This document shows positions 1 through 7,340 of a stretch of 53,612 bases of DNA, one piece after another. Below the pieces are notes generated by a model. That model searched no databases. It was not told where the DNA came from and saw only the letters and a program-made list of their open reading frames with translations. The stretch is from assembly GCA_021208135.1 (NCBI GenBank), contig JAJOKB010000059.1, positions 1-53,612 on the forward strand, read 5' to 3'. The translations under genes were made by a program, and so were the position numbers. Origin of the DNA: Verrucomicrobiota bacterium (GTDB taxonomy: Bacteria; Verrucomicrobiota; Verrucomicrobiia; Opitutales; Oceanipulchritudinaceae). How positions within the stretch are numbered: position 1 is the stretch's first letter; each line of letters starts with the position of its first letter.

Positions 1-1
1 C

Positions 2-392
2 CTGGAGACTGTTGACATCAGGGAAGTTGAAAACAAACTAAACACTATTGAAGACCAGAAAACGAGGAGTGACATTATGAACCTGGCACAAAAACTCAGA
101 CACGACGGCATTCAGCAAGGCATTCAGATTGGTAAACAGCAAGGCATCGAAATCGGTGAGCAGCAAGGTATCCAGATTGGGGGAACAGCGGGGCGCACGA
201 AAAGGCACCCTATTAGCGAACCGCAATACATTGACGTTTATCCTCACCAAGCGCTTTGGCGCATTGGATCCGCAGCAATTGCAAATCATAGAACGAGCCT
301 CGGCTGAACAACTCACATCAGCCATAGAGCATGCCCTCGACGCAGCGGCAGTTGAAGAAGTTTTAGGACAGTTGCGCACCACAGTGGATTGA
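2..392 (+). CDS. Rpn-family nuclease/transposase-like protein, C-terminal part (5' end outside window, frameshifted)
   Basis: The frame is open from the window edge, so this is a 3' fragment. The readable protein runs through NTIEDQKTRSDIMNLAQKL, then a glutamine/glycine repeat (G-I-Q-I-G-K-Q-Q type, three copies), then a helical tail (FGALDPQQLQIIERASAEQL ... AAAVEEVLGQL). This layout, a GxxxG/Q-rich linker followed by a short helical tail, is what I know from the C-terminus of recombination-promoting nucleases of the PD-(D/E)XK 'Rpn/transposase_31' family. The catalytic domain is not in the window. A frameshift lies in the GGGGG run near 179-183: positions 2-180 read in one frame and about 184-392 in another. 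It converges on the adenylate kinase gene. The family call rests on the tail only. Confidence 0.55.
113..184 (+). repeat. 24-bp tandem repeat, three copies, inside the Rpn-like gene
   Basis: Three consecutive 24-base units begin with CAGCAAGG at 113, 137 and 161 and encode Q-Q-G-[IE]-[QE]-I-G-[KE]. They differ at a few positions and the third runs into the frameshift. Such repeats are common in the linker of Rpn-like proteins and can change copy number. Confidence 0.75.
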
Positions 393-407
393 AGTCCGCG
401 CTCCGCA

Positions 408-1577
408 TTAGCGCATGCGCTTGCGGGCGGTGCGTACTTGTTCTGCCAGCTTGGCGAAGACCTCATCAAAGCTGCCGCGGCCGTCAATCTTGCTGACCCC
501 GTGTTGCTGTTGGTATTTTTCTATGACTGGTACAGTCTTTTGTTCGTGCTCCTGGAGCCGTTTGACGATTTTGGCAGTGCTGCTGTCGTAGGGCATGCAC
601 CGCTCGGTTTTGCTGCGGGCGTCTAACCGATGAACCAACTCTAAAACGGGGACTTCGATATCGAGAATCAAATTCACCGATGATCCGTATTTGCGCAAAA
701 GGCCGTCGAGAATATACGACTGCACCAATGTGCGCGGAAAGCCTTTAAAAATAAACCCTTTGGCAGTTGTAGATTGCGCTAACTTTTTTTCGATCAAGGG
801 CACCACTATATCATCCGTTACCAAACCACCGCTTTCATAAAGGTTACGGATTTTGGTGCCCAAAGTAGAGGCGCTGGCGATTTCCTGTTCCAGCATGTCT
901 CCGGTGGACACATATTCCAAACCAAATTCCTCAGCCAGCCGACGTCCCTGAGAACCTCTCCCTGAGCCGGGATAACCGAACAGAACGATATTAAACAGGC
1001 GCTTACTCAATTCGGCCTCGATGATCGCCACCACCTCCTCGCGGACGGATTCAATGGGTTGATTGCCATTGATATCGCGGACAATACCACGGTCTCGATA
1101 ATATCCCAGCACTGGCAAAGTCTTGTCACTATATTCGCGCAGCCTATTGCGAATTACGATCTCGTTGTCGTCACTGCGACCAGAGGTTTGACCGCGCAAC
1201 AACAAGCGCTGAACAGAGACTTCCGCCGGCACTTCCATATTGACCAGACAGTGCAAGGCGCTGTTCATTTTGATCATCAGTCCATCCAGAATGTAGGACT
1301 GAATGTACGTGCGCGGAAAGCCATCAAACAGAAAACCATCGGCATCGGGATGCTCGGTGATCGTATTCTCTATGATTTGTACGATGATTTCGTCCGATAC
1401 CAATCCACCCGAGGCTATGATGTCCCGCGCCAGCTGGCCAAGTCTCGAATTTTTGGCTAACTCCCGGCGCAACAAATCGCCGGTTGAAATATAGAACAAA
1501 TTGTAGTGCTGGAGCAAATACTCCGACAAAGTACCTTTTCCAGCGCCGGGAGGACCGAATAAAGCGATGTTCAGCAT
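408..1577 (-). CDS. Tandem adenylate kinase-like protein with two nucleotide kinase domains
   Basis: The 389 residues hold two adenylate kinase-like domains in one intact frame. Domain 1 (about 1-192) has an intact P-loop (GPPGAGKGT, residues 8-16), STGDLLR (31-37) and FDGFPRT (84-90), so it should transfer phosphate between ATP and AMP (ATP + AMP to 2 ADP) in the cytoplasm. Domain 2 (about 193-389) has the same skeleton, but its P-loop reads GYPGSGRGS (201-209), with Arg for the catalytic Lys, and its second motif reads FKGFPRT (278 Lys for the Asp that helps place Mg). The second half is therefore probably not a normal kinase. Usual bacterial Adk is about 185-220 residues, so this is a duplication-fusion. 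The start is the ATG at 1577. There is no frameshift in this gene. Alternative: domain 2 may act on another NMP or only regulate. Confidence 0.85.
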   Translation of the reverse strand: MLNIALFGPPGAGKGTLSEYLLQHYNLFYISTGDLLRRELAKNSRLGQLARDIIASGGLVSDEIIVQIIENTITEHPDADGFLFDGFPRTYIQSYILDGLMIKMNSALHCLVNMEVPAEVSVQRLLLRGQTSGRSDDNEIVIRNRLREYSDKTLPVLGYYRDRGIVRDINGNQPIESVREEVVAIIEAELSKRLFNIVLFGYPGSGRGSQGRRLAEEFGLEYVSTGDMLEQEIASASTLGTKIRNLYESGGLVTDDIVVPLIEKKLAQSTTAKGFIFKGFPRTLVQSYILDGLLRKYGSSVNLILDIEVPVLELVHRLDARSKTERCMPYDSSTAKIVKRLQEHEQKTVPVIEKYQQQHGVSKIDGRGSFDEVFAKLAEQVRTARKRMR

Positions 1578-1625
1578 GGCTTGAGCAAAACCATGCCGAA
1601 TGCCAGGGTCAACTGCTTTCGGAGC

Positions 1626-1838
1626 CTACGCAGCTCCCTTGCGACCTGGATACGCTGTCAGTCCCAAACCGGCTGCTGCCAACACCACGCCGCCAATGAT
1701 CATTCCCATGGAGCGGTCGGAAGGTGACCCTGTGATAACTTCTTCAGCCTGTCCTGCGATGGATTCAGACTCCTGAAATCCGTAATACGCCAGTATTACA
1801 CCGGCAATTAATATCCCGATTCCCACTATTCTTCTCAT
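1626..1838 (-). CDS. Small membrane protein, DUF3185 type
   Basis: A 70-residue protein with two predicted membrane segments: near the N-terminus (IVGIGILIAGVILAYYGF) and near the C-terminus (MGMIIGGVVLAAAGLGLTAY). The hydrophilic loop between them contains TGSPSDRSM. This matches my memory of DUF3185 proteins (YGFQ motif, then TG-P-DR/K in the loop). The frame extends upstream to a TTG, but the ATG at 1838 has a good AGAAAGGAA Shine-Dalgarno, so I choose it. It is followed downstream on the same strand by the adenylate kinase gene and preceded by the DUF1328 gene. Function unknown; such proteins often accompany envelope-stress genes. Confidence 0.75.
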   Translation of the reverse strand: MRRIVGIGILIAGVILAYYGFQESESIAGQAEEVITGSPSDRSMGMIIGGVVLAAAGLGLTAYPGRKGAA

Positions 1839-1892
1839 AACTGATTCCTTTCTATTCAAAACGATTGTCTGAAGACTCGCGTCTCAAAGCAC

Positions 1893-2066
1893 TTAAACGG
1901 GCGGCCTGCCGCGCAGGGCTGCTGCCAATAATGAGATCACCAGCAAAACCAAAAAGATGAAAAACAGGATTTGTGCGATTCCAGCCGCAGCACCAGCGAT
2001 ACCAGTGAAGCCTAGTAATCCGGCGATCAATGCGACGATTAGGAAGGTTAATATCCAGCTTAGCAT
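1893..2066 (-). CDS. DUF1328 (YtjA-type) small membrane protein
   Basis: A 57-residue hydrophobic protein beginning [20 protein letters not shown] and containing [15 protein letters not shown] before a short Arg/Pro tail (RGRPPV). This is the recognisable signature of DUF1328 proteins, two-helix inner-membrane proteins of unknown role. The frame is open further upstream (to 2105), but the ATG at 2066 is preceded by GAAAGGAC and matches the family length, so I take it as the start. It sits about 50 bases upstream of the DUF3185 gene on the same strand, so the two are probably co-transcribed. Confidence 0.85.
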   Translation of the reverse strand: MLSWILTFLIVALIAGLLGFTGIAGAAAGIAQILFFIFLVLLVISLLAAALRGRPPV

Positions 2067-2212
2067 TCTTGTCCTTTCGTTGAGTTTCACTAATCGATTC
2101 CACACATGAATTCAATTAGATTCACTAATCATTACCACAACTTCAGCTAATGCGCAAATCCAACAGACGGAAATGGGGGAGCCAAGATCAGGTATGGCCT
2201 CAAGCCTGATAC

Positions 2213-3073
2213 TCAGACAGGTATGCGGCTGAATTCAGCGTCAGAGATTTCGATTACAGAGCCGTGCCTGGCCCTGTGTGGCATTTGCACCGGTTGGTCA
2301 ACTGCACGCCAATGCACTAAATCGGTCGAGGTGACGGCCGCATAACGCTCCCGGGTGAATTCGTCGTATAACAGCGTCCAGCTTGGCCCGGATCTGAAGA
2401 TTGCTGGCCCCTCTGACAGCGCTGGCGTTATGTAGGCATGGCTCACTACCTCCCAATGAGGTTGGTTAATGTCTGCTGTGCGCGCAATTTGCATGGCCTT
2501 GTGGGCGGTGCCTTCAGTGTTCTCTCCGCGTTCGTCCTTAAACGCCATATAGAAGGCATCATTGAACGTCACCAAAGTGGCATCGATAACGCTGTAGCCG
2601 GGATCAAAGAATAGCCTTGGTTGCGAAAAGGTTTTAAAATCCGGCGTGGTACAACACCAGATACGGTGATCGCGCCGATAATGGCGCGGATCCGACCCCT
2701 CCAATGGTCCCAGTGTGGAACTCCAAAAAAGGTAATACAACTTTTGCTGCGGATGATAAATGAACTCCGGTGCCCAGGTGTTTCTGACATCAGCCACATC
2801 GAGCATTACCGGCAAGGCCTTTTGTTCTGACCAATTCACCAGATCCGGGGAATTGGCATATCCGATGTATGGACTCACCCAACCGTCGGTCCACACCAAA
2901 TGAAACAAACCATCTTCTCCCTTGCGCACGAATGGATCCCGCAATGCGAGGGATCCCACCACACTGCGCAGGAAGGGCTTGCCTCGGTTGCATGGCGACC
3001 AGTCCAAGCCATTGTCAGAGAACGCAAAATACAGGGCTTCCGAACCGGTGATAAAGTGGGCGAACAAAAACAT
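2213..3073 (-). CDS. Glycoside hydrolase family 43-like protein (arabinosidase/xylosidase type)
   Basis: A 286-residue five-bladed beta-propeller-type glycosidase. Motifs in order: LRDPFV with the putative base Asp46, NTWAPE (98-103), VIDATL with the pKa-tuning Asp164, and SEGPAIF with the putative acid Glu221. These are the three acidic positions expected for GH43. There is no signal peptide, so it is probably cytoplasmic, acting on imported oligosaccharides, or part of a larger pathway. Substrate (arabinose- or xylose-containing, or galactosidic) cannot be told from the sequence. It is the last gene in a minus-strand run after a LacI regulator, an unknown protein and a zinc-ribbon protein. 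No frameshift is seen. Confidence 0.8.
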   Translation of the reverse strand: MFLFAHFITGSEALYFAFSDNGLDWSPCNRGKPFLRSVVGSLALRDPFVRKGEDGLFHLVWTDGWVSPYIGYANSPDLVNWSEQKALPVMLDVADVRNTWAPEFIYHPQQKLYYLFWSSTLGPLEGSDPRHYRRDHRIWCCTTPDFKTFSQPRLFFDPGYSVIDATLVTFNDAFYMAFKDERGENTEGTAHKAMQIARTADINQPHWEVVSHAYITPALSEGPAIFRSGPSWTLLYDEFTRERYAAVTSTDLVHWRAVDQPVQMPHRARHGSVIEISDAEFSRIPV

Positions 3074-3102
3074 CTGACGTCTGTATAAGTCAGATTACAG
3101 GC

Positions 3103-3281
3103 TCAATCGCGAGTTATTGCTGGCAATCGCAATTTATGCCCAAGAAACTCTCGATGAAATCGCATCACTGTATCTCGGTCGGGAGCGAAGTAACAACATT
3201 TAGTGCAATACCATTCCCCGTTTTCGGGATCATGATGCAGAAAACCGGTTCAATTTCTTTGGCAAAACACGCCGGACACAT
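3103..3281 (-). CDS. Small zinc-ribbon protein (about 60 residues), one frameshift
   Basis: Not visible as a single frame. From the ATG at 3281 the minus strand reads MCPACFAKEIEPVFC. After a one-base shift near 3235 it continues HDPENGEWYCTKCCYFAPDR and then DTVMRFHREFLGHKLRLPAITRD, ending at TGA 3103-3105. It has two Cys pairs (CPAC and CTKCC) of zinc-ribbon spacing. It starts 8 bases after the stop of the upstream gene and ends 29 bases before the GH43 start, so it fits neatly into the operon. I do not recognise the family; a nucleic-acid- or metal-binding role would be a guess. The overall span is not a multiple of three, consistent with a single indel. Confidence 0.6.
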
Positions 3282-3289
3282 GAGTGGCT

Positions 3290-5053
3290 TTAGAGTGACT
3301 TTATCTGCAGACATAGGCTTTTGCTTTCGTTGGGGAATAATTTTTGAACCATGGAAAAACGATAATAGGGAGTGAAATAGTGTCCTTCATCCAACCGCCC
3401 ATCCACCGCTTCATCGGCGGCTAACGCCAACTCAACATGCCCCATGGGCAAACGGACTCCCACGCGCCGGACACGCTCCACAGTTTGCACCCGACTCTGA
3501 CTACTGAAATGGCAAAACCGTTGTCCGCGATTCCTCGACGCCGCTTGCAAACAACTCAGTCCCGGTAAGATCCTCAGGATATTCAGTGGTTCCCCAGGCA
3601 CCACTGAACGTTTCCTGCCAGAGTAATCCTGTGAGGTCGCCTGCCACTGGAGAGAGGGTGCGGGTTATAGTTATTGAACCTGTAGCATCTCCCCGCCACC
3701 GGGTCTGGATCGTAAAAATGCTGCCTGCAACTCCACTTGGATGGGATCACTCTCAGCACACCAGACTCCGTCAGCATTGCTGACCTTACTCAACTTGAGT
3801 CGTCGGTCGCTCAACCCAATTTTTTTGCCCCCGCAATATCAACTCGCCACTCAAACCTGTGTTCCCAAAGCCGCCGCGATGCTCGGCGCTGATGACATAG
3901 GGTTGATTGCCATTCCATGGTGTTTTCGACTCAGGTCCGAGAATGTGTTCAAGCCGACCTGCAAAGGGTCTCAAATCGACGATGGCACCACCGATATTTA
4001 GATCGAATGTTGCCCGGTAATGGCTATTCACTGACCACAAAATCTCGCGTTTGCCCTGCATCAACTCATCGCGCCAGTGACAAATAATGTTGGTACGCTG
4101 CAGCCCCGGAAATGCCTGCGCAAATCCTGCCATAGTACAGTTGTGATTACGTTGTGAGGATGCCAGGTCTTTGAGCAAAACCAGTAATTGCCGGTACAGA
4201 TCACGGGTATCATCCACGTTGTCGTTGGCCCAGTGTTCCGCCGTAAGCCAAGGACTGGATACAAATACATTCAGATAACTCCACCCATTGATGTCAGATT
4301 GTCGCACCCAGGCACGGGTAAAACGTTCCTGATAAGGGCATTGGTTGCCGTCATTCAAACGCCCGCGTACCAGGTTCCCCGGATGGCTGGCATAGATATC
4401 GTCCCGACTGCTGAGCGCCATAATCATATCGCGGTTAAGATGGGGTACGGCTATGATATCCAGACTTTCGTCATCAACCCCTGCTGGAACCATGGCGTTG
4501 GTCTTGCAGGGATAATAAGGCTGCCAGGGTCCTCCGTCACTGAACAGCATCCAGTTACGGTTATTGCCGTAATACATTTTGACCCCCTCCTCAAAGCAAC
4601 TGTTGATGGCAATCTTCACCGTCGGATACCTTTGCTGGATCCACGACAATGTCCACGCATCCATGATGTAACAACCCAATGAAGCAGATAGCGCCCGAAA
4701 CGCGCACGGAAACCTTCCATCATTTCCGCAATGAATTCGGTGCGCAGGTTACGCGGCAGTAACCACAATGCCGTTTCACGGTTACCGTACTTTTGCCGAA
4801 AACGTTCGCCCTGATAGCTCCAAAAATGTAATCCGAACTCTTCCAGTTCGCCTCCTTGCAAAGCCATGACCCCTTCCATCACGGAGTCATCAAACAAGGC
4901 ATTGTAGGTAATTAAAGTCGTCACCGGCAACTCCATCTCAAATGCCAATCTCCGCTGATACTCCAGTGCCCGCAATGAACTCATCGCTGTGTCCACGCGG
5001 TGTATTATGTTGGTGTACATCATATCCAAGCAAAACACACCGCTACAGACCAC
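3290..5053 (-). CDS. Large conserved-looking protein of unknown function, frameshifted, next to GH43
   Basis: The minus strand carries one long protein (about 585 residues) interrupted by several shifts: near 4680, at the AAAAAAA run (minus strand) near 3822, near 3693 and near 3507. Recognisable stretches in order are VDTAMSSLRALEYQRRLAFE, EEFGLHFWSYQGERF, AEMMEGFRARFGRYLLH, IMDAWTLSWIQQRYP, YYGNNRNWMLFSDGGPWQPYY, VPHLNRDMIMAL and a beta-rich tail. The first half suggests a TIM- or NodB-like barrel with a search-for-a-person-like motif (Y/F-Asp-Ala-x-x-Leu), but I cannot name a family. The start is uncertain: GTG at 5053 (GGAG upstream) or ATG at 5023. No signal peptide is obvious. Its place between LacI and GH43 suggests carbohydrate metabolism. 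Confidence 0.55.
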
Positions 5054-5165
5054 ACATCAGCTCCACTGTCGCGTAACCTGTTGAACTCTTCTTGGGCTGA
5101 GCACACAGGATTTGATTACCCATCTGTGGCTTGTCAGCTAATTTCCAGTCGCGCTAAATCCTCTT

Positions 5166-6194
5166 TTACCTCAAGGTTTTGCCGACATTCCACTTGGCTG
5201 GTATGGTGATCTTTAACGGAAAGTCCGGGATACCGTAACTGCTGGTCGGAATCAACTTCTCCCACAACAATCGCAAGGCCTCCTCACCCATTTGCCCGAG
5301 ATTTTGATCAATGCCAGAATTGTAATACCCCTGGCTGGTGGAAGGAACCGCCACTCCCACGTCTTGCGGCACTCGATACCCCATCTTTCTGATCCAGTCG
5401 ATCAGTTCGCGGCGTTGTGAAAGAATTACCTCTGGCCGCCACTGCTCAAACCATGTTCTGAAAGTAGCAAATTCCCAGGTTTTCATTACCAGAAATGGAA
5501 TTTGATCTGCGGGGGCTGTGTGCTTTTGCATTTCGGCCCAAACACCGGCCTTCAAGGCTCTGCTCGAGAGTATGTCAAAATCTTCACTGATACACAACCC
5601 TACCCCACTGTACCCCAATTCCACCAACTTCCGGTAAAGCATCCGTCCATTGCGGAAATGATCCGTTCCCACACTGTGAAACCTGTCGTGCGCCAACAAT
5701 GGATTACACGCAACTACCGCGAAATTTTCCCACTGCAACTCATTTGGGTGATCCCGCTCATAAGGCCGGGGAAATGACAGTACCACCCCCTTGATGCCCC
5801 GATTATATAAAATCCGACTCAACTGCCGCGCACTTTCACTGGTCCCTTCATGTTGAAAAAGTTCCACCTTGATCCCCAAATCGTCTCCCGCTGTCACCAT
5901 ACCATCCATCAAACGCTTACTCGCTAACGTCCTGTCTTTTATCATCATGCTTTCCGAAGGCACTAACAAGGCCACTGTTTCGTGCCCAGCACGCACACGC
6001 GAACTCCGCCGCCGATAGTGACACAAGGCCCGCATGATCGGGTCCGGACTATATCCCATTTCCGTTGCCTTCCGGCATATGCGCTCCCGCATTTCCGCAG
6101 ATACCCGGCCTTTTCCCAACAACGCATTCGATACCGTCGCGATGGACACTCCAACCGCCGCCGCCACTTGCTTCAAATTCACTCTGCCATCCAT
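5166..6194 (-). CDS. LacI-family transcriptional regulator
   Basis: 342 residues. The N-terminus has the LacI helix-turn-helix and hinge: VNLKQVAAAVGVSIATVSNA (5-24), LGKGRVSAEMRERI and MGYSPDPIMRAL. The rest is a periplasmic-binding-like sensor domain (VALLVPSE ... RLMDGMVTAGDDLGIKVELF ... RGIKGVVLSFP ... VGTDHFRNGRMLYRKLVELGY ... GIDQNLGQMGEEALRLL). It should repress sugar genes until an unknown ligand binds. It lies upstream of the unknown protein, zinc-ribbon and GH43 genes on the same strand and is divergent from the first PEP-CTERM gene, so it may control either side. The frame is intact. Confidence 0.92.
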   Translation of the reverse strand: MDGRVNLKQVAAAVGVSIATVSNALLGKGRVSAEMRERICRKATEMGYSPDPIMRALCHYRRRSSRVRAGHETVALLVPSESMMIKDRTLASKRLMDGMVTAGDDLGIKVELFQHEGTSESARQLSRILYNRGIKGVVLSFPRPYERDHPNELQWENFAVVACNPLLAHDRFHSVGTDHFRNGRMLYRKLVELGYSGVGLCISEDFDILSSRALKAGVWAEMQKHTAPADQIPFLVMKTWEFATFRTWFEQWRPEVILSQRRELIDWIRKMGYRVPQDVGVAVPSTSQGYYNSGIDQNLGQMGEEALRLLWEKLIPTSSYGIPDFPLKITIPAKWNVGKTLR

Positions 6195-6353
6195 CCTGTA
6201 GCCCCTTTCGATACCGCAGCCTTGGCGAAACTTGTCACCTTGTCGAGCCCATTGGTTAAATGTTTAAGCATGAGTCACTCTGGCACCGGGTGGCTAGGTC
6301 CTCCATAGTGTGACTGTTTTCTGTTATAGAACCCAAATACCACACTGCTCATG

Positions 6354-7239
6354 ATGAAAAAAAACCAAATGTCTATTCTTGCTGGCGACTTTAAGTGCAG
6401 GCATATCGAGTTCCGGAGCGACCCTGATTTTCGAGGAATACTTCGATTACGAACTCAACAACAACAACAATATTGGCGGCAACACCGGAGGAGTATGGAA
6501 CGCTGGAACCAACAATGTGCGTTTCCAAACGGCGGCGGGGCCGACCTTCACCGGCACTGGTTATCTGCCCACACATGCAGGTGGCCGCCTCGAAAGTGGC
6601 AACACCAACTCTGCTGATGTGCGCATGTCGCACGCCCCATTGGGTCAGGCAATCAGTGGCGAGTTCTGGGTATCGGTCTTTGTCAACGCTAACAGCATGA
6701 CCAATGTGAATGGATCCATCACCCAGATGTCCTTCTCGACAAACAGCAATACATTTTCGAACTATGGCGGTCCGGGATTTGGACTGTATAATGACGGCGC
6801 GAACTTGAATTTTGCGTTGTTCAATGGATCGGCGGGTGCTGGCGGAGTAGCAGCGGTTGGCTCACCAGCCACAGCCAACGAATGGCATTTATTGGTGGCA
6901 CGCGTTACCATCAACGAGAGTGCTGACGACGCCATCAGTGTATGGGCCTTTGGATTGGATGCTGCGGTGCCTAATTCAGTTTCCAACCTGGGCACTCCTG
7001 TTGCCACCTCGATCACGCTGGACTTTGGTAGCAGCATTAATACCTTGGGAATCGGTGGCCAAAGCTTCACAACCACAGGTGGCAAGACGGCTCTGTGGGA
7101 TGATATTCGCCTGAGTGTGGCAGCGGGCGATACTGGGCTGCGCGAAGTATTGGCGATTCCGGAACCCGCTACTTATGCGGCAATTTTTGGTATACTTGTT
7201 CTTGGACTGGCGATAGCGCGTCGCCGGAGAGTGAAATAA
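6354..7239 (+). CDS. PEP-CTERM sorting-domain protein, copy A (N-terminal frameshift)
   Basis: The frame from about 6365 to the TAA at 7237-7239 encodes an Asn/Gly/Ser-rich beta-sandwich protein (LamG-like in general appearance). It ends in PEPATYAAIFGILVLGLA followed by ARRRRVK, a textbook PEP-CTERM sorting signal (motif, one membrane helix, basic tail). The signal peptide appears only if one A is removed from the run of eight after ATG 6354: MKKTKCLFLLATLSAGISSS. That matches the start of copy B (15729). The mature part begins near LIFEEYFDYELNNNN. It should be exported by Sec and cut or anchored by an exosortase such as the one at 47466-48482. A hairpin terminator follows at once. Binding function unknown. 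Confidence 0.85.
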
Positions 7240-7262
7240 GATAGAGTAAGGTCCCCCCAACG

Positions 7263-7315
7263 ACTGCTGCGAAATCGATACTCCAATCAAGGGTAGATCT
7301 TCGCAGCAGTTTTTT
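7263..7315 (+). terminator. Rho-independent terminator of PEP-CTERM gene A
   Basis: ACTGCTGCGAA (7263-7273) pairs perfectly with TTCGCAGCAGT (7300-7310), followed by TTTTT. It lies 24 bases after the stop codon. The same stem core follows PEP-CTERM gene B at 16643. Confidence 0.85.
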
Positions 7316-7340
7316 AATACCCTTCTTCAACCGTGTAAAT

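Noticed and set aside
113..184. CRISPR-like repeat
   Set aside because: The units are tandem with no spacers and encode an in-frame protein repeat.
6250..6270. TTAAATGTTTAA as a LacI operator upstream of PEP-CTERM gene A
   Set aside because: The match is a weak five-base inverted repeat in AT-rich sequence without the central CG usual for LacI-family sites.
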